A DNA stretch of 49,999 nt from an uncultured Pelagibacteraceae bacterium. GTDB taxonomy: Bacteria > Pseudomonadota > Alphaproteobacteria > Pelagibacterales > Pelagibacteraceae. This document shows positions 36,271-49,130 of the stretch, one piece after another. The position numbers and the translations under genes are program-made. Within the stretch, counting starts at the first letter, position 1; every line of letters begins with the position of its first letter. The notes below the pieces were generated by a model that had not been told where the DNA came from, searched no databases, and worked only from the letters and a program-made list of their open reading frames with translations. The stretch is from contig CACKZG010000003.1 of the NCBI GenBank assembly GCA_902604545.1, forward strand, positions 1 through 49,999, read 5' to 3'.

Positions 36271-39200
36271 TGAAAAAAGAACTAACAGATCTATTTAAGG
36301 GCAGCGAAATTTCAGAAGCTCAAAATTTTAATAGCATTAAAATTTCACTTGCTAGCCCAGAGAAAATTAAATCCTGGACATTTGGTGAAATTAAAAAGCC
36401 TGAAACGATTAATTATAGAACGTTTAGACCTGAAAAAGATGGTTTGTTCTGTGCAAGAATTTTTGGACCCATAAAAGATTATGAATGTTTATGCGGTAAG
36501 TATAAACGAATGAAATTTAGAGGGATTATATGTGAAAAGTGTGGTGTTGAGGTTACAAAATCTAATGTAAGACGAGAGAGAATGGGCCACATTAATTTAG
36601 CTACACCAGTGGCACATATTTGGTTTTTAAAGTCTCTTCCAAGCAGAATTGCTTTGGCAGTTGACATGAAATTAAAGGAAATAGAGAGGGTTCTTTATTT
36701 TGAAAACTTTATAGTAATAGAACCAGGTTTAACTGGTTTACAAAAAAATCAACTATTAAATGAGGAAGAATTAGCAAAATACCAAGATGAGTTTGGTGAA
36801 GAAAGTTTTACAGCAGGAATAGGAGCAGAAGCTGTTCTTGAGATGCTGAAAAATTTAGACTTACAATTAGAGAGAAAAAATCTTGTTAGCTTTATTAAAG
36901 ATACTAAATCAAAGGTTAATGAAGAAAGAGCAATTAAAAGACTAAAATTAATTGAGTCATTTATAGAAACAGGTCAAAAACCTGAGTGGATGATTATGAC
37001 TGTTGTACCAGTTATACCACCAGAATTAAGACCATTAGTCCCTCTAGATGGTGGAAGATTTGCCACTTCAGATCTTAACGATTTATACAGAAGGGTAATT
37101 AATAGAAATAACAGATTAAAAAGGTTAATGGATCTCAAAGCGCCTGATATCATTGTAAGAAATGAAAAAAGAATGCTTCAAGAATCTGTTGATGCTCTTT
37201 TTGATAACGGAAGAAGAGGTAGAGTAATTACAGGTACAGGTAAGAGACCACTTAAATCTCTTGCTGAAATGTTAAAAGGTAAGCAAGGTAGATTTAGACA
37301 AAATTTACTTGGGAAAAGAGTTGACTATTCAGGAAGATCAGTAATTGTTGTAGGTCCAGATTTAAAACTTCATGAGTGTGGTTTACCTAAAAAAATGGCT
37401 TTAGAATTATTTAAACCATTTTTATATGCAAGATTAAATAAATTAGGTTTAGCATCAACTATCAAACAAGCTAAAAAACTAGTTGAAAAAGAAACAAACG
37501 CAGTATGGGACGCTTTAGAATTAATTGTTAGAGAGCACCCAGTGCTTTTAAATAGAGCACCAACACTTCATAGACTTGGAGTTCAGGCGTTTGAACCAAA
37601 ATTAATTGAAGGTGACGCTATAGAATTACACCCTTTAACTTGTGCTGCATTTAATGCAGACTTTGACGGTGACCAAATGGCAGTTCACGTTCCATTAAGT
37701 TTAGAAGCACAATTAGAGGCAAGAATTTTAATGTTATCTACAAATAATATTCTTTCTCCTTCAAACGGTAAACCAATTATCGTTCCGAGTCAGGATATGA
37801 TTTTAGGAATCTACTATCTATCACAAGAGCCTATATCTGATAAACCAGCTGGATACTTTACAAATTCGGATCAAATTGAATTTGCATTATCATCTGGTCA
37901 AATAAATGTGCATAGTACTATCATTTCAAGATATGAGACTATAGATGAGCAAGGGAATAAAAAAATAGAAAAATATACTTCAACAGCAGGAAGATTTTTA
38001 TTGGCAAATTTATTACCCAAGAATACTAACATTAAGTTCTCTTTAGTAGATAGAATATTGCCTAAAAAAGTAGTTTCTGAAATAATTGATATTGTATTTA
38101 GATTTTGTGGTCAAAAAACAACTGTAATTTTCTGTGATAAGCTGAAAGATTTAGGATTTAAACATGCGTTTAAAGCAGGAATTTCTTTTGGAAAAGATGA
38201 TCTTGTAATCCCTGAAAATAAAACTCAATTAATTGACGATACTAAAAAATTAATTGCAGATTATGAAACACAATATGCTGAAGGTTTAATTACAAGAGGT
38301 GAAAAATATAACAAAGTTGTAGATGCTTGGTCTAAGTGTACAGATAAAGTTGCTGGTGAAATGATGAAGGGAATTTCAGCGACAGAAAAAACTGATGAAG
38401 GATTAAAAATAAATTCTGTATTTATGATGGCTGACAGTGGTGCTAGAGGATCTGCCGCTCAAATGAAACAATTAGCTGGTATGCGAGGTTTAATTGCAAA
38501 ACCTTCAGGAGAAATTATTGAAAGCCCAATTATTTCAAACTTTAAAGAAGGTTTGACAGCATTAGAATATTTTAACTCAACTCACGGAGCTAGAAAAGGA
38601 TTAGCTGATACGGCACTGAAAACAGCAAGTTCTGGATATTTAACAAGAAGACTATGTGATGTAGCTCAAGATTTAACTGTTACTAAAAAAGCTTGTGACT
38701 GTAAAAATCCAGGATTTATTGAGCTTTCTGAAATATTAGAAGGTGGTAATGTTGTAGTTAGCTTATCTGAAAGAGCTCTAGGTAGAAATACTTTTGATGA
38801 GGTTAAACATCCTTTAACTGGTGAAGTAATTATAAAAAAACAAACTATGATCGACGAAGCTGGTTGTGATAAAATAGATGCAGCAGGAGTAAAATCGATA
38901 AAAGTTTACTCAGTAATGACTTGTGGTTCTAAAGAAGGTGTATGCGCTACTTCATATGGAAGAGATTTATCTAGAGGTAAAATGGTTCACGTTGGTGAGG
39001 CTATTGGAATGATTTCCGCACAATCAATTGGTGAACCTGGAACTCAATTAACAATGAGAACTTTTCACGTAGGCGGAACTGCATCTGTTAAACAAGACTC
39101 ACAAATTGTAAATAAGAATGAAGGAACGTTAAAAATTATAAATTCAAATATCTTAGAGGACTCAAAAAAGAATTTAATTGTGATGGGTAGAAATACTCAG

Positions 39201-40448
39201 CTTTCAATTGAAGATGATAATGGAGTTCAAATTGCAGTTTATAAAGTTGCTTACGGATCAAGATTATTTTTCAATAACGGCGACAAAGTAAAAGCTAATA
39301 CAAAAATATGTGAATGGGACCCATACACGACTCCAGTTATTGCAGAGAAAAGTGGTACAGCTAGTTATGTAGATTTAATTGATGGTGTGTCAATTCAAGA
39401 AACCACTGACGATGCAACAGGAATTTCTTCTAAATCAGTAATTGATTGGAGAGGTCAATCAAAAAGTACTGACTTAAAACCTAGAATTACACTTAGAGAT
39501 GAAAAAGGAAATGTTATTAAAAAAGCTGATGACAACGAAGCTAGATATTATTTAGTACCAGACTCAATTTTATCAATTAAAGATGGTCAAAAAGTTTACG
39601 CAGGTGACGTAATTGCAAGATTACCTAAGGAAACTACAAAAACAAAAGATATTACAGGAGGTCTTCCAAGAGTTGCTGAGTTATTTGAAGCTAGAAAAGC
39701 TAAGGATAGTGCAATTATTGCTGAAAATGATGGTAGTGTAGTATTTGGAAAAGAAGTGAGAGGTAAACAAAGAGTGTCTATAGTTCCTGAAGATGGATCG
39801 GAACCTTCAAATTATTTAATTCCAAAAGGGAAACATATCAATTTCAATCCTGGTGAAAAAATTCAAAAAGGAGAGTATCTTTTAGATGGTCAACCATTGC
39901 CACATGATATTTTAAGAATTTTAGGAATAAAAGAATTAACAGAATATTTTGTTAACCAAGTTCAAGAAGTCTATAGATTACAAGGTGTAATAATAAACGA
40001 TAAACATATCGAAACTATTTTAAGACAAATGCTTAAAAAGGTTGAAGTTAAAGTATCAGGTGACTCAAGTTATTTACCTGGTGAAGTTATCGATAGAATT
40101 AAATTTGATAATGTTAATGAGAAACTAGTTGCTGAAGGGAAAATACCAGCAGTTGGTGAAAGAGTTTTAATGGGTATCACTAAAGCTTCACTTCAAACTG
40201 AATCGTTTATTTCAGCAGCTTCGTTCCAAGAAACTACAAGGGTACTAACAGATGCTGCAATTAAAGGAAAAGTTGATCCATTAAATGGTCTAAAAGAGAA
40301 CGTAATTGTTGGAAGATTAGTTCCAGCAGGTACAGGTAATATCAAAAATAGATGGAACAATAAGGCTCTAGAGGACGATAATAATTTCTTGTCTGAGCAA
40401 GAAAAGATAGAAGCTTCCGAACCTGAAGAAACACAGACAAATCAGTAA
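36270..40448 (+). CDS. rpoC: RNA polymerase subunit beta'
   Basis: 1392 aa; [16 protein letters not shown] catalytic motif; [22 protein letters not shown] zinc-binding region. Confidence 0.99.
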   Translation: MKKELTDLFKGSEISEAQNFNSIKISLASPEKIKSWTFGEIKKPETINYRTFRPEKDGLFCARIFGPIKDYECLCGKYKRMKFRGIICEKCGVEVTKSNVRRERMGHINLATPVAHIWFLKSLPSRIALAVDMKLKEIERVLYFENFIVIEPGLTGLQKNQLLNEEELAKYQDEFGEESFTAGIGAEAVLEMLKNLDLQLERKNLVSFIKDTKSKVNEERAIKRLKLIESFIETGQKPEWMIMTVVPVIPPELRPLVPLDGGRFATSDLNDLYRRVINRNNRLKRLMDLKAPDIIVRNEKRMLQESVDALFDNGRRGRVITGTGKRPLKSLAEMLKGKQGRFRQNLLGKRVDYSGRSVIVVGPDLKLHECGLPKKMALELFKPFLYARLNKLGLASTIKQAKKLVEKETNAVWDALELIVREHPVLLNRAPTLHRLGVQAFEPKLIEGDAIELHPLTCAAFNADFDGDQMAVHVPLSLEAQLEARILMLSTNNILSPSNGKPIIVPSQDMILGIYYLSQEPISDKPAGYFTNSDQIEFALSSGQINVHSTIISRYETIDEQGNKKIEKYTSTAGRFLLANLLPKNTNIKFSLVDRILPKKVVSEIIDIVFRFCGQKTTVIFCDKLKDLGFKHAFKAGISFGKDDLVIPENKTQLIDDTKKLIADYETQYAEGLITRGEKYNKVVDAWSKCTDKVAGEMMKGISATEKTDEGLKINSVFMMADSGARGSAAQMKQLAGMRGLIAKPSGEIIESPIISNFKEGLTALEYFNSTHGARKGLADTALKTASSGYLTRRLCDVAQDLTVTKKACDCKNPGFIELSEILEGGNVVVSLSERALGRNTFDEVKHPLTGEVIIKKQTMIDEAGCDKIDAAGVKSIKVYSVMTCGSKEGVCATSYGRDLSRGKMVHVGEAIGMISAQSIGEPGTQLTMRTFHVGGTASVKQDSQIVNKNEGTLKIINSNILEDSKKNLIVMGRNTQLSIEDDNGVQIAVYKVAYGSRLFFNNGDKVKANTKICEWDPYTTPVIAEKSGTASYVDLIDGVSIQETTDDATGISSKSVIDWRGQSKSTDLKPRITLRDEKGNVIKKADDNEARYYLVPDSILSIKDGQKVYAGDVIARLPKETTKTKDITGGLPRVAELFEARKAKDSAIIAENDGSVVFGKEVRGKQRVSIVPEDGSEPSNYLIPKGKHINFNPGEKIQKGEYLLDGQPLPHDILRILGIKELTEYFVNQVQEVYRLQGVIINDKHIETILRQMLKKVEVKVSGDSSYLPGEVIDRIKFDNVNEKLVAEGKIPAVGERVLMGITKASLQTESFISAASFQETTRVLTDAAIKGKVDPLNGLKENVIVGRLVPAGTGNIKNRWNNKALEDDNNFLSEQEKIEASEPEETQTNQ

Positions 40449-40477
40449 AAAATCACCTAAAAATTGCAGTTTTAGTT

Positions 40478-40505
40478 TGACAAAGGGCTATTATTAAGTA
40501 TTTTG
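40478..40505 (+). promoter_or_regulatory. Putative promoter for the str operon
   Basis: TTGACA at 40478-40483 followed ~16 nt later by TATTTT in the 166-bp rpoC-rpsL gap. Confidence 0.4.
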
Positions 40506-40614
40506 GCGATGTTTTTGGTTGGAATGTAGTGCTTCTAACGGTACTAAACGCTGCCACAAAATAACCTGTCAGTTATTTTCATCTAAAAATAAATTAATTA
40601 ATTTTAAAAAATTT

Positions 40615-40986
40615 ATGCCAACTATTAATCAGTTGTTAAGAAAAAAAAGAGTGAAACCAGCAGCAAGGAACAAAGTTCCTGCTCTACAAAAACAACCCTT
40701 GAAGAGAGGTGTTTGTGTAAAAGTTTACACAACAACTCCTAAGAAACCAAACTCTGCATTAAGAAAAGTTGCTAGGGTAAGATTATCAAATGGATTCGAA
40801 GTTACAGCTTATATTCCTGGTGAAGGTCACAATCTACAGGAACACTCGGTAGTACTGATTAGAGGTGGAAGGGTAAAAGATTTACCAGGAGTTCGTTATC
40901 ATATTTTAAGAGGTAATCTAGATACACAAGGTGTTGCAAACAGAAAACAAAGAAGATCTTTATACGGAACAAAAAAAGGTAAATAA
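40615..40986 (+). CDS. rpsL: 30S ribosomal protein S12
   Basis: [12 protein letters not shown] ... [17 protein letters not shown]. Start at 40615; the ORF extension from 40519 is rejected. Confidence 0.98.
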   Translation: MPTINQLLRKKRVKPAARNKVPALQKQPLKRGVCVKVYTTTPKKPNSALRKVARVRLSNGFEVTAYIPGEGHNLQEHSVVLIRGGRVKDLPGVRYHILRGNLDTQGVANRKQRRSLYGTKKGK

Positions 40987-41456
40987 TGTCTAGAAAAAAA
41001 ACTCAACCAAAAAAAAATGTAGTTCCAGATCCAAAATTTAAATCAACTATCATCCCAAAATTAATCAACAACATCATGTACGATGGTAAAAGAGGTATTG
41101 CTGCTAAAATAGTTTATGACGCTATCGATAAAATTAAAACAAAAACTAAAGATGAACCGATTAATATTTTCAATGAAGCAATTAACAATATCAAACCAAC
41201 TGTAGAAGTTAGATCTAGAAGAGTTGGTGGTGCAACTTATCAAGTTCCTGTTGAGGTAAAAAGTAAAAGAGCACAAGCATTAGCAATTAGATGGTTAGTA
41301 GAATCAGCAAGAAAAAGAAAAGATAAACATATGGCAGATAAAATTTTTAATGAGCTTTACGATGCTTATGAAAAAAAGGGTGCTGCTGTTAAAAAAAGAG
41401 AGGATGTACATAAAATGGCAGAGTCTAATAAGGCATTTGCTCATTTTAGGTGGTAA
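40986..41456 (+). CDS. rpsG: 30S ribosomal protein S7
   Basis: NNIMYDGKRGIAAKIVYDA; RRVGGATYQVPVEV; AIRWLVESAR. Confidence 0.98.
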   Translation: MSRKKTQPKKNVVPDPKFKSTIIPKLINNIMYDGKRGIAAKIVYDAIDKIKTKTKDEPINIFNEAINNIKPTVEVRSRRVGGATYQVPVEVKSKRAQALAIRWLVESARKRKDKHMADKIFNELYDAYEKKGAAVKKREDVHKMAESNKAFAHFRW

Positions 41457-41462
41457 CAAGAT

Positions 41463-43541
41463 ATGGCTAGAACTCATTCATTAGATAAATATAGAAACAT
41501 TGGGATCATGGCCCATATAGATGCTGGTAAAACAACTACTACTGAAAGAGTTCTTTACTATACAGGTAAGAGCCATAAAATTGGTGAGGTACATGATGGT
41601 GCTGCAACAATGGATTGGATGGAGCAAGAACAAGAAAGAGGAATTACAATTACATCTGCAGCCACTACTTGTTTTTGGAATGATCATAGAATTAATATTA
41701 TAGACACACCTGGTCACGTTGATTTTACTATTGAAGTAGAAAGATCTTTAAAAGTTTTAGACGGTGCTGTTGCTGTTTTTGATGGTGTTGCAGGTGTGGA
41801 GCCTCAATCTGAAACTGTATGGAGACAAGCCGATAAGTATAAAGTACCAAGAATTTGTTTTGTAAACAAATTAGACAGAACAGGTGCTGATTTCTTTAGA
41901 TGTGTAGACATGATTAGAGATAGATTAGGTGCCAAACCTTTGGTTGTGCAAGTCCCTATAGGAGCTGAAGCCTCTTTATCTGGTGTAGTTGATCTTGTTA
42001 AAATGAAAGCTCAAGTTTGGAAAAATGAGGCACTGGGAGCTGAATGGGAATACAAAGAAATTCCAGAAGATTTAAAAGAAATTTCAGAAAAATACAGAAC
42101 AGAATTAGTTGAAACAGCTGTTGAACAAGATGAAAAGCTAATGGAAGCCTATTTAAATGGCGATGAAATTAAAGAAGAAGATTTGGTCAAATGCATAAGA
42201 AAAGGAACTCTAAATTTTAGTTTTGTTCCAGTTTTGACAGGTTCAGCATTCAAAAACAAAGGTGTTCAGCCTTTGCTTGATGCTGTTGTTAATTATTTGC
42301 CAAGTCCCGTAGATATTGGATCTATCGAAGGAACTAAATTAGGTAGTGAAGATGAAATGGAAATGAAATTTGAAGATAGTGTTCCATTTTCTGCTTTAGC
42401 TTTTAAAGTGGCTAACGATCCATTTGTTGGCTCACTAACATTTATTAGAATCTATTCTGGTACAATCAAAACTGGTACAGCAGTCTTCAATTCTTCTAAA
42501 GAAAAAGAAGAAAGAGTTGGAAGAATGCTTTTAATGCATGCAAACTCTCGAGAAGATATTAAAGAGGCTAATGCAGGTGATATAGTTGCTTTAGCAGGAT
42601 TAAAAAATACTATTACAGGACATACTTTATGTGACAAAGAAAATTCCGTTCTTCTTGAACCAATGGAGTTCCCTGATCCAGTAATTGAAATTGCAGTAGA
42701 ACCAAAAACAAAAGCGGACCAAGAAAAAATGGGTGAAGCATTAGGCAGGTTAGCTAAGGAAGATCCTTCTTTTAGAGTTACTTCAGACGAAGAATCAGGA
42801 CAAACAATTATTAAGGGAATGGGTGAACTACACTTGGATATTATTGTTGATAGAATGAAAAGAGAATTTAAAGTAGAGGCCAATGTTGGAGCTCCACAAG
42901 TTGCTTATAGAGAAACTATAGAAGCTGCTTCAGAGGTTGAATACACTCACAAAAAACAAAGTGGTGGTGCTGGTCAATTTGCAAAAGTTAAACTTTTAGT
43001 AGAGCCTCAAGAACCTGGTAAAGGTAGAGATGTTGAGAGTAAAATTAAAGGTGGTGCGATTCCAAAAGAATTTATCCCTGGTGTTGAAAAAGGTATTGAA
43101 ACTGTCTCTGATAGTGGAATTTTGGCAGGTTTCCCAATGATTGATTACAAAGTAACCATTTTAGATGGATTGCATCACGATGTTGACTCAAGTGTACTAG
43201 CATTTGAATTAGCAAGTAGAGCTTGCTTTAAAGAAGCTTGTACTAAAGGTGGCCTAAAATTATTAGAGCCAGTAATGAGAGTTGAAGTAGTAACTCCTGA
43301 AGACTACATGGGTGATGTTATAGGTGATTTAAATAGTAGAAGGGGTCAAATCAGCACTCAAGAGCAAAGAGGTAACGCAACCGTAATAACAGCAATGGTT
43401 CCTTTGGCTAACATGTTTGGTTATATAAATAATTTAAGATCAATGTCTCAAGGTAGAGCACAATATTCAATGTTTTTTGATCATTATTCAAAAGTACCAC
43501 AAAATGTTCAAGACGAAGTTACTAAGAAGATTGCAGGTTAA
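41463..43541 (+). CDS. fusA: Elongation factor G
   Basis: [24 protein letters not shown]. Confidence 0.99.
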   Translation: MARTHSLDKYRNIGIMAHIDAGKTTTTERVLYYTGKSHKIGEVHDGAATMDWMEQEQERGITITSAATTCFWNDHRINIIDTPGHVDFTIEVERSLKVLDGAVAVFDGVAGVEPQSETVWRQADKYKVPRICFVNKLDRTGADFFRCVDMIRDRLGAKPLVVQVPIGAEASLSGVVDLVKMKAQVWKNEALGAEWEYKEIPEDLKEISEKYRTELVETAVEQDEKLMEAYLNGDEIKEEDLVKCIRKGTLNFSFVPVLTGSAFKNKGVQPLLDAVVNYLPSPVDIGSIEGTKLGSEDEMEMKFEDSVPFSALAFKVANDPFVGSLTFIRIYSGTIKTGTAVFNSSKEKEERVGRMLLMHANSREDIKEANAGDIVALAGLKNTITGHTLCDKENSVLLEPMEFPDPVIEIAVEPKTKADQEKMGEALGRLAKEDPSFRVTSDEESGQTIIKGMGELHLDIIVDRMKREFKVEANVGAPQVAYRETIEAASEVEYTHKKQSGGAGQFAKVKLLVEPQEPGKGRDVESKIKGGAIPKEFIPGVEKGIETVSDSGILAGFPMIDYKVTILDGLHHDVDSSVLAFELASRACFKEACTKGGLKLLEPVMRVEVVTPEDYMGDVIGDLNSRRGQISTQEQRGNATVITAMVPLANMFGYINNLRSMSQGRAQYSMFFDHYSKVPQNVQDEVTKKIAG

Positions 43542-43543
43542 TC

Positions 43544-43852
43544 ATGGAAAAACAGAATATTAGAATTAAATTAAGAGCATATGACAATAAAGTTCTAGAT
43601 GCTTCTACAGAAGAGATTGTAAATACAGTAAAAAGAACTGGAGCAACAATTAAGGGACCAATACCATTACCCACTAGAATTGAAAGATATACAGTTTTAA
43701 GATCACCACATATAGACAAGAAAAGTAGAGAGCAATTTGAGTCAAGAACTCATAAAAGATTAATAGATATTATTGAACCAACACCACAAACTGTAGAAGC
43801 ATTAATGAAACTTGATTTAGCTTCTGGAGTAGATGTGGAGATAAAAATTTAA
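43544..43852 (+). CDS. rpsJ: 30S ribosomal protein S10
   Basis: [50 protein letters not shown]. Confidence 0.98.
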   Translation: MEKQNIRIKLRAYDNKVLDASTEEIVNTVKRTGATIKGPIPLPTRIERYTVLRSPHIDKKSREQFESRTHKRLIDIIEPTPQTVEALMKLDLASGVDVEIKI

Positions 43853-43854
43853 TT

Positions 43855-44565
43855 ATGAGTGAGATAGCTTTAATAGGAAAAAAAATAGGCATGACGAGAG
43901 AGTTCTATAAATCTGGTCAATTAGTTCCTGTGACTGTACTTAAGGTCGAAAAAGCTAGAGTTATTCAGGTTATTGAACAAGAAAAAAGAGGATACAAGGC
44001 TGTTCAGCTTGGATATGGGAAAGTTAAAAATTCAAAATTAACAAAAGCTATGAAAGGTGTTTTTGCTAAAAAAAATACTGAAGCTAAGAAAAAATTAAAA
44101 GAATTTAGAGTAAACGACACATCTGTTTACAAAGAAGGAAACGAGTTTGGTTTAGAAATATTCAAAGATATTAAATTTGTAGACACAAGATCAAAAACAA
44201 TTGGTAAGGGTTTTGCAGGTGCTATGAAGAGACATAATTTTGGTGGTTTAAGAGCCAGTCATGGTGTTTCTGTATCTCACAGAGCACATGGTTCAACAGG
44301 ACATAGTCAAGATCCAGGAAAAGTTTTTAAAGGAAAAAAAATGGCTGGTCATATGGGTGACAAGCTAAGAACTATGCTAAATATTGAAATTATAAAAACA
44401 GATTTAGAAAACGAGCTTCTTTATTTAAAAGGGTCAATTCCTGGTTCTAAAAATGCAGAGGTTATTGTTAAAAAATCTGTCAAAAACATAAGTAAAATGA
44501 CTATTGGTGAGAAACATGCAGCTGCGGAAGAAGCAAAAAAAACACCTGAAAAGAAGAAAAAATAA
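43855..44565 (+). CDS. rplC: 50S ribosomal protein L3
   Basis: IGKKIGMTREF; HGSTGHSQDPGKVFKGKKMAGHMG. Confidence 0.98.
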   Translation: MSEIALIGKKIGMTREFYKSGQLVPVTVLKVEKARVIQVIEQEKRGYKAVQLGYGKVKNSKLTKAMKGVFAKKNTEAKKKLKEFRVNDTSVYKEGNEFGLEIFKDIKFVDTRSKTIGKGFAGAMKRHNFGGLRASHGVSVSHRAHGSTGHSQDPGKVFKGKKMAGHMGDKLRTMLNIEIIKTDLENELLYLKGSIPGSKNAEVIVKKSVKNISKMTIGEKHAAAEEAKKTPEKKKK

Positions 44566-45188
44566 TGAAATTAGATAAAATCAGTATAGATGGAAAAAAA
44601 GATAGTATTGAAGTTTTAGACAATATTTTTTCAGCAAAAATTAACCACAAGTTGGTAAGTGCTGTTCTTTACAAAACAAATGCTAATTACAAAGGAAGAC
44701 ACGCAAAAACTAAACAACAAAATGAAGTAAAAGGTCCAACATCAAAAATATATGCTCAAAAGGGAACAGGTGGTGCAAGACATGCTAGTAGAAAAGCTCC
44801 TATATTTGTTGGTGGTGGTATTGCTCATGGACCAAAAGGAGAATTAGCTTATAAAAAAAGAAAATTAAACAAAACTGAGAAAAAACAAAGTGTAGCTTCA
44901 CTAATTACAGAAAAAAATAATAATAAAAACTTATTAATCTTAAATGACTTTAGTTCAGAAATTAAAAAAACTAAAGAGATGAACTCAATTATTAATAAAC
45001 TTGAAATTACAAATTCACTAATAATTCTAGATAAAAATTCAAAAGAAAAAATCGAAAAATCAGTAAGAAATATTCCAAATGTTAAAGTTACAGATGTAAA
45101 TCATTTCAGTGCTTACGACATTATTAAATTTAAAAAAGTAGTTTTCACAGAAAGTTCTGTAAAAGAACTAGAAAAGAGATACTCATAA
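44565..45188 (+). CDS. rplD: 50S ribosomal protein L4
   Basis: KGPTSKIYAQKGTGGARHASRKAPIFVGGGIAHGPK. Confidence 0.97.
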   Translation: MKLDKISIDGKKDSIEVLDNIFSAKINHKLVSAVLYKTNANYKGRHAKTKQQNEVKGPTSKIYAQKGTGGARHASRKAPIFVGGGIAHGPKGELAYKKRKLNKTEKKQSVASLITEKNNNKNLLILNDFSSEIKKTKEMNSIINKLEITNSLIILDKNSKEKIEKSVRNIPNVKVTDVNHFSAYDIIKFKKVVFTESSVKELEKRYS

Positions 45189-45189
45189 A

Positions 45190-45483
45190 ATGGAAAAAAT
45201 TCACTTATACGACAAAATTCTTTCACCTGTTGTTACTGAGAAATCTACTAATTTATCTGAACTTAATAAAATTGTTTTTAAAGTTCCGGATGGAGCAAAT
45301 AAGAAAAATTTAAAAAAGAATATAGAAAAAATATTTAAAGTTAATGTGACTAAGATAAATATTATAAACAAACAAAACAGAACAAAAGTTACTAGAGGTA
45401 GAAAAGTAAAAGTATCTGGTTATAAAAAAGCAATAATAACTTTAAAAAAAGGTCAAAGTATTGATCTAACAACAGGAATTTAA
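45190..45483 (+). CDS. rplW: 50S ribosomal protein L23
   Basis: ILSPVVTEKSTNL; position in the S10 operon. Confidence 0.96.
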   Translation: MEKIHLYDKILSPVVTEKSTNLSELNKIVFKVPDGANKKNLKKNIEKIFKVNVTKINIINKQNRTKVTRGRKVKVSGYKKAIITLKKGQSIDLTTGI

Positions 45484-45486
45484 TAA

Positions 45487-46326
45487 ATGGCATTAAAAAC
45501 TTTTAAACCATACACAAAATCTACAAGAGGCACTATTTTAGTTGATAGAACTGGTTTATGGAAAGGTAAACCATTCAAGACCTTAGTTTCACCTAAAAAT
45601 GCGATGAAAGGTAGAAATAATAACGGTCATATTACCTCTATTAATAGAGCCGGTGGACATAAAAAAATGTACAGACATGTGGATTTTTATCGAAAAAAAT
45701 TTGACATGGAAGCCACAGTTGAAAGAATTGAATATGATCCTAATAGATCATGCTACATTATGTTAGTTAAATTTGAAGATGGTACTCACTCATATTTCTT
45801 AGCACCACAAAAAATCAAAGTTGGAGATAAAGTTGAAAGTGGTTCTAAAAAAGAAATTAAAGTAGGTAATTGTATGCCATTACAAGATATACCAGTAGGT
45901 ATCAATATACATAATGTTGAGATACAGCCAGGTGGTGGTGGAAAAATCGCTAGAGCAGCTGGTTCATCAGTTACTATTAGTGGTCTAGATGGAAACTATA
46001 GTTTAATAAAATTAGCCTCAGGTGAGGTGAGAAAAATAGATTCAAGAGCATTAGCTACAATTGGAATTTTAAGTAATCCAGATCAAAAAAATATTAAAAT
46101 TGGAAAAGCAGGTAGATCAAGATGGTTGGGTAGAAGACCTCATACTAGAGGTGTTGTTAAAAACCCAGTTGATCACCCACATGGAGGTGGTGAAGGAAAA
46201 TCTGCTGGAGGAAGGCATCCAGTTTCACCTACAGGACAATCTGCTAAAGGTTTAAAAACTCGAGATAATAAGAGAACAGATAAATTTATAGTAAAGAGAA
46301 GAAATAAGAGGAAGGATACTAAATAA
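45487..46326 (+). CDS. rplB: 50S ribosomal protein L2
   Basis: [48 protein letters not shown]. Confidence 0.98.
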   Translation: MALKTFKPYTKSTRGTILVDRTGLWKGKPFKTLVSPKNAMKGRNNNGHITSINRAGGHKKMYRHVDFYRKKFDMEATVERIEYDPNRSCYIMLVKFEDGTHSYFLAPQKIKVGDKVESGSKKEIKVGNCMPLQDIPVGINIHNVEIQPGGGGKIARAAGSSVTISGLDGNYSLIKLASGEVRKIDSRALATIGILSNPDQKNIKIGKAGRSRWLGRRPHTRGVVKNPVDHPHGGGEGKSAGGRHPVSPTGQSAKGLKTRDNKRTDKFIVKRRNKRKDTK

Positions 46327-46622
46327 TGGCTAGAGCAGTTTGGAAAGGACCGTTTGTAGAAGAAAGCTTGATGAAGAAAGTTGACAAGTATAAAGACGAT
46401 CCAAAGAAAATTCCTATTAAAACTTGGTCAAGAAAATCTACAATTTTACCTGATTTTGTAGGGGTAAGTTTCCAAATTTATAATGGCAAAAAATTTATAC
46501 CAATTACTGTTTCAGAAGATATGGTAGGACATAAATTAGGTGAGTTTGCACCAACAAGAACTTTCTTTGGTCATACACCAGCTGATAAAAAAGCTAAACC
46601 AGCCACAGCAGAGAAGAAATAA
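46326..46622 (+). CDS. rpsS: 30S ribosomal protein S19
   Basis: [42 protein letters not shown]. Confidence 0.98.
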   Translation: MARAVWKGPFVEESLMKKVDKYKDDPKKIPIKTWSRKSTILPDFVGVSFQIYNGKKFIPITVSEDMVGHKLGEFAPTRTFFGHTPADKKAKPATAEKK

Positions 46623-46624
46623 TT

Positions 46625-47023
46625 ATGGGTAAAAAAAAGAAAATTGATAAAACTAACGACAAAACAGTAAAATCTGTTAACAACGGTATTAGATCAAGCG
46701 TAAGAAAGCTAAATCCAATACTAAAAAGTATTGTTGGCAAAAAAGTTGATGTTGCAATTAGAGATTTACAGTTTTCAGAAAAGAGAATTACTAGAGATGT
46801 TAGAAAAACAATAAGCTCTGCAGTTGCTAATGCTGAAAATAACTTTCAATACGATATTGATAAATTGATTGTTAAAGAAGCTTATTGTGGAAAAAAAATA
46901 GTTATGAAAAGATTTAGACCTAGAGCAAAAGGAAGAGCAGCACCAATATTAAAACCTTGGTCAACTGTTACAATAATTTTATCAGAAGCAAAACAAATGG
47001 AGAAACATGGGACAAAAAGTTAA
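46625..47023 (+). CDS. rplV: 50S ribosomal protein L22
   Basis: [37 protein letters not shown]. Confidence 0.96.
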   Translation: MGKKKKIDKTNDKTVKSVNNGIRSSVRKLNPILKSIVGKKVDVAIRDLQFSEKRITRDVRKTISSAVANAENNFQYDIDKLIVKEAYCGKKIVMKRFRPRAKGRAAPILKPWSTVTIILSEAKQMEKHGTKS

Positions 47024-47687
47024 TCCGGTAGGTTTTAGATTAGGTGTCAACAGAGGATGGGACTCTGTATGGTATGCTAAGAAAAAAGATTTTGGAAATT
47101 ACCTAATCGAAGATTTTAAAATTAGGGAATATATTAAAAAAAATGTAATTAACTCTGGTGTATCCAAGGTAATGATCGAAAGAACATCTAATAAGTGTTA
47201 TGTTACAATTTACACTTCTAGACCAGGATTTGTGATTGGAAAAAAAGGAAGTGATATAGATAAAATTAAAAATAATCTTTCAAAATTCACAACAAATGAA
47301 GTTAATCTAAATATTAAAGAAGTTAAAAAACCTGAAACTAACGCTTATTTAGTAGCTGAAAACATAGCTCAGCAGCTTGTTAAAAGAATTTCATATAGAA
47401 GAGCTATGAAAAGAGCAATGCAATCTTGTATTAGACTCGGAGCAAAAGGAATTAAAGTTTCTGTTAGTGGAAGACTTGGCGGAAATGAAATAGCTAGAAC
47501 AGAGTGGTTAAGGGATGGAAGTATTCCATCACATACTTTAAGAGCTGATATAGATTATGCAGAGGCAGAGGCCCTTACAACATATGGAATTATTGGGATT
47601 AAAGTTTGGATTTATAAAGGTGAGGTTTTTGCTAGAGAATTTAGTCAAGAGACTAACAAGGTAACACCAAAGGAAGGTAAACAATAA
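47007..47687 (+). CDS. rpsC: 30S ribosomal protein S3
   Basis: [42 protein letters not shown]. Confidence 0.98.
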   Translation: MGQKVNPVGFRLGVNRGWDSVWYAKKKDFGNYLIEDFKIREYIKKNVINSGVSKVMIERTSNKCYVTIYTSRPGFVIGKKGSDIDKIKNNLSKFTTNEVNLNIKEVKKPETNAYLVAENIAQQLVKRISYRRAMKRAMQSCIRLGAKGIKVSVSGRLGGNEIARTEWLRDGSIPSHTLRADIDYAEAEALTTYGIIGIKVWIYKGEVFAREFSQETNKVTPKEGKQ

Positions 47688-48097
47688 TGCTTCAACCAGT
47701 AAGAACAAAGTGGAGAAAAGCGCATAAAGGTAGAATTCATGGTAATGCTACAAGAGCAAGCACTATTAATTATGGTGCATACGCATTGAAAGCTTTACAA
47801 CCTGAAAGAGTTACCGGAAAACAGATTGAAGCTGCAAGAGTTGCTTTAACAAGACATATGAAAAGACAAGGAAGAGTTTGGACAAGAATATTTCCAAATA
47901 TACCAGTTTCAAAAAAACCAATTGAAGTCAGAATGGGTAAAGGAAAGGGTTCACCAGAATACTTCGCATGCAGAGTAAAACCAGGAAGAATTTTATTTGA
48001 AGTTGATGGTGTTTCTGAACAAATTGCAAAAGAAGCTCTATACAAAGCATCAGCAAAATTACCTATAAAGACTAAAACAATTAAGAGATTTGCATAA
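47687..48097 (+). CDS. rplP: 50S ribosomal protein L16
   Basis: [41 protein letters not shown]. Confidence 0.98.
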   Translation: MLQPVRTKWRKAHKGRIHGNATRASTINYGAYALKALQPERVTGKQIEAARVALTRHMKRQGRVWTRIFPNIPVSKKPIEVRMGKGKGSPEYFACRVKPGRILFEVDGVSEQIAKEALYKASAKLPIKTKTIKRFA

Positions 48098-48288
48098 TGA
48101 AAAAACAAGAAATTAAAAAATTATCAAAGGACGAAATTGTGAAGAACGTTGATAAACTTAAAAAAGATCTTTTTAATTTCAGATTTCAAAAAATGAATTC
48201 ACAAGTAACAAACCCAGCTAAAATCGGGGAAACTAGAAAAACAATAGCAAGATTAAAAACAATTTTAAAAGGGAAAACAAATGCCTAA
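48097..48288 (+). CDS. rpmC: 50S ribosomal protein L29
   Basis: 63 aa; [33 protein letters not shown]. Confidence 0.95.
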   Translation: MKKQEIKKLSKDEIVKNVDKLKKDLFNFRFQKMNSQVTNPAKIGETRKTIARLKTILKGKTNA

Positions 48289-48517
48289 AAAAATACTTAC
48301 AGGGATAGTTATAAGCGATAAACCAAGCAAAACAGTAACAGTTATGGTAGAACGCAAATATTCTCATCCACTTTTAAAAAAAGTAATTAGAGTTAGAAAA
48401 AACTATAATGCTCATGATGAAAACAATAAGTTTAAAACTGGTGACAAGGTTTCAATTATTGAGAGCAAACCGTTTTCTAAAAATAAAAAATTTCAAGTTG
48501 TGGAGAGTACAAAGTAA
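48281..48517 (+). CDS. rpsQ: 30S ribosomal protein S17
   Basis: [52 protein letters not shown]. Confidence 0.97.
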   Translation: MPKKILTGIVISDKPSKTVTVMVERKYSHPLLKKVIRVRKNYNAHDENNKFKTGDKVSIIESKPFSKNKKFQVVESTK

Positions 48518-48885
48518 TGATTGGTGTTCAAACAGAATTACAAGTAGCTGATAATACTGGTGCAAAAAGAATTGAGTGTATTAAAGTTCTAGGAGGATCA
48601 AAAAGAAGATACGCTAGTATTGGTGATACAATTGTGATTGCAGTTAAAGAAGCAATTCCTAAAGGAAAAGTTAAAAAAGGATCTGTTCATAAAGCAGTAG
48701 TTGTAAGAGTTAAAAAAGGAATACATAGAAACGATGGATCTAAAGTAAGATTTGACAATAATGCAGCTGTATTAGTTGATGACAAAGGAGAACCAGTCGG
48801 AACAAGGATTTTTGGTCCAGTTACAAGAGAATTGAGAAGCAGAGGTCAAATGAAAATTATTTCATTAGCACCGGAGGTTTTATAA
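48517..48885 (+). CDS. rplN: 50S ribosomal protein L14
   Basis: [38 protein letters not shown]-type C-terminus. Confidence 0.98.
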   Translation: MIGVQTELQVADNTGAKRIECIKVLGGSKRRYASIGDTIVIAVKEAIPKGKVKKGSVHKAVVVRVKKGIHRNDGSKVRFDNNAAVLVDDKGEPVGTRIFGPVTRELRSRGQMKIISLAPEVL

Positions 48886-49130
48886 TGATTAAAAAGGGTT
48901 TAAAAGTAATAGTTTTAACTGGAAAAGATAAGAAAAAAGAAGGTGAAGTTATTGAAATTGATAGAGCCAATAACAGAGCAAAGGTTAAAGAGATAAACAT
49001 GGTTAAAAAACACGTTAAAACAACAAAAGAGAAAAAAGGTGGAATTTTTCCAAAGGAAAGCTTTATTCATATTTCTAACATAAAACTAATTGATGAGAAA
49101 GTGGCTAAAAAAAAAGAGGCTAAAAAATAA
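48885..49130 (+). CDS. rplX: 50S ribosomal protein L24
   Basis: [40 protein letters not shown]. Confidence 0.95.
   Translation: MIKKGLKVIVLTGKDKKKEGEVIEIDRANNRAKVKEINMVKKHVKTTKEKKGGIFPKESFIHISNIKLIDEKVAKKKEAKK

Noticed and set aside
40519-40614. N-terminal extension of rpsL
   Set aside because: S12 starts at the conserved MPTINQL at 40615; the upstream part is the operon leader/promoter region.
41457-43545. Missing tuf in the str operon as an anomaly
   Set aside because: rpsL-rpsG-fusA runs directly into rpsJ, but a single tuf copy is present at 28106-29296; I regard a single relocated tuf as ordinary for a streamlined genome.
47007-47023. rplV/rpsC 17-bp overlap and rpmC/rpsQ 8-bp overlap
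   Set aside because: Short overlaps are normal in compact ribosomal operons.
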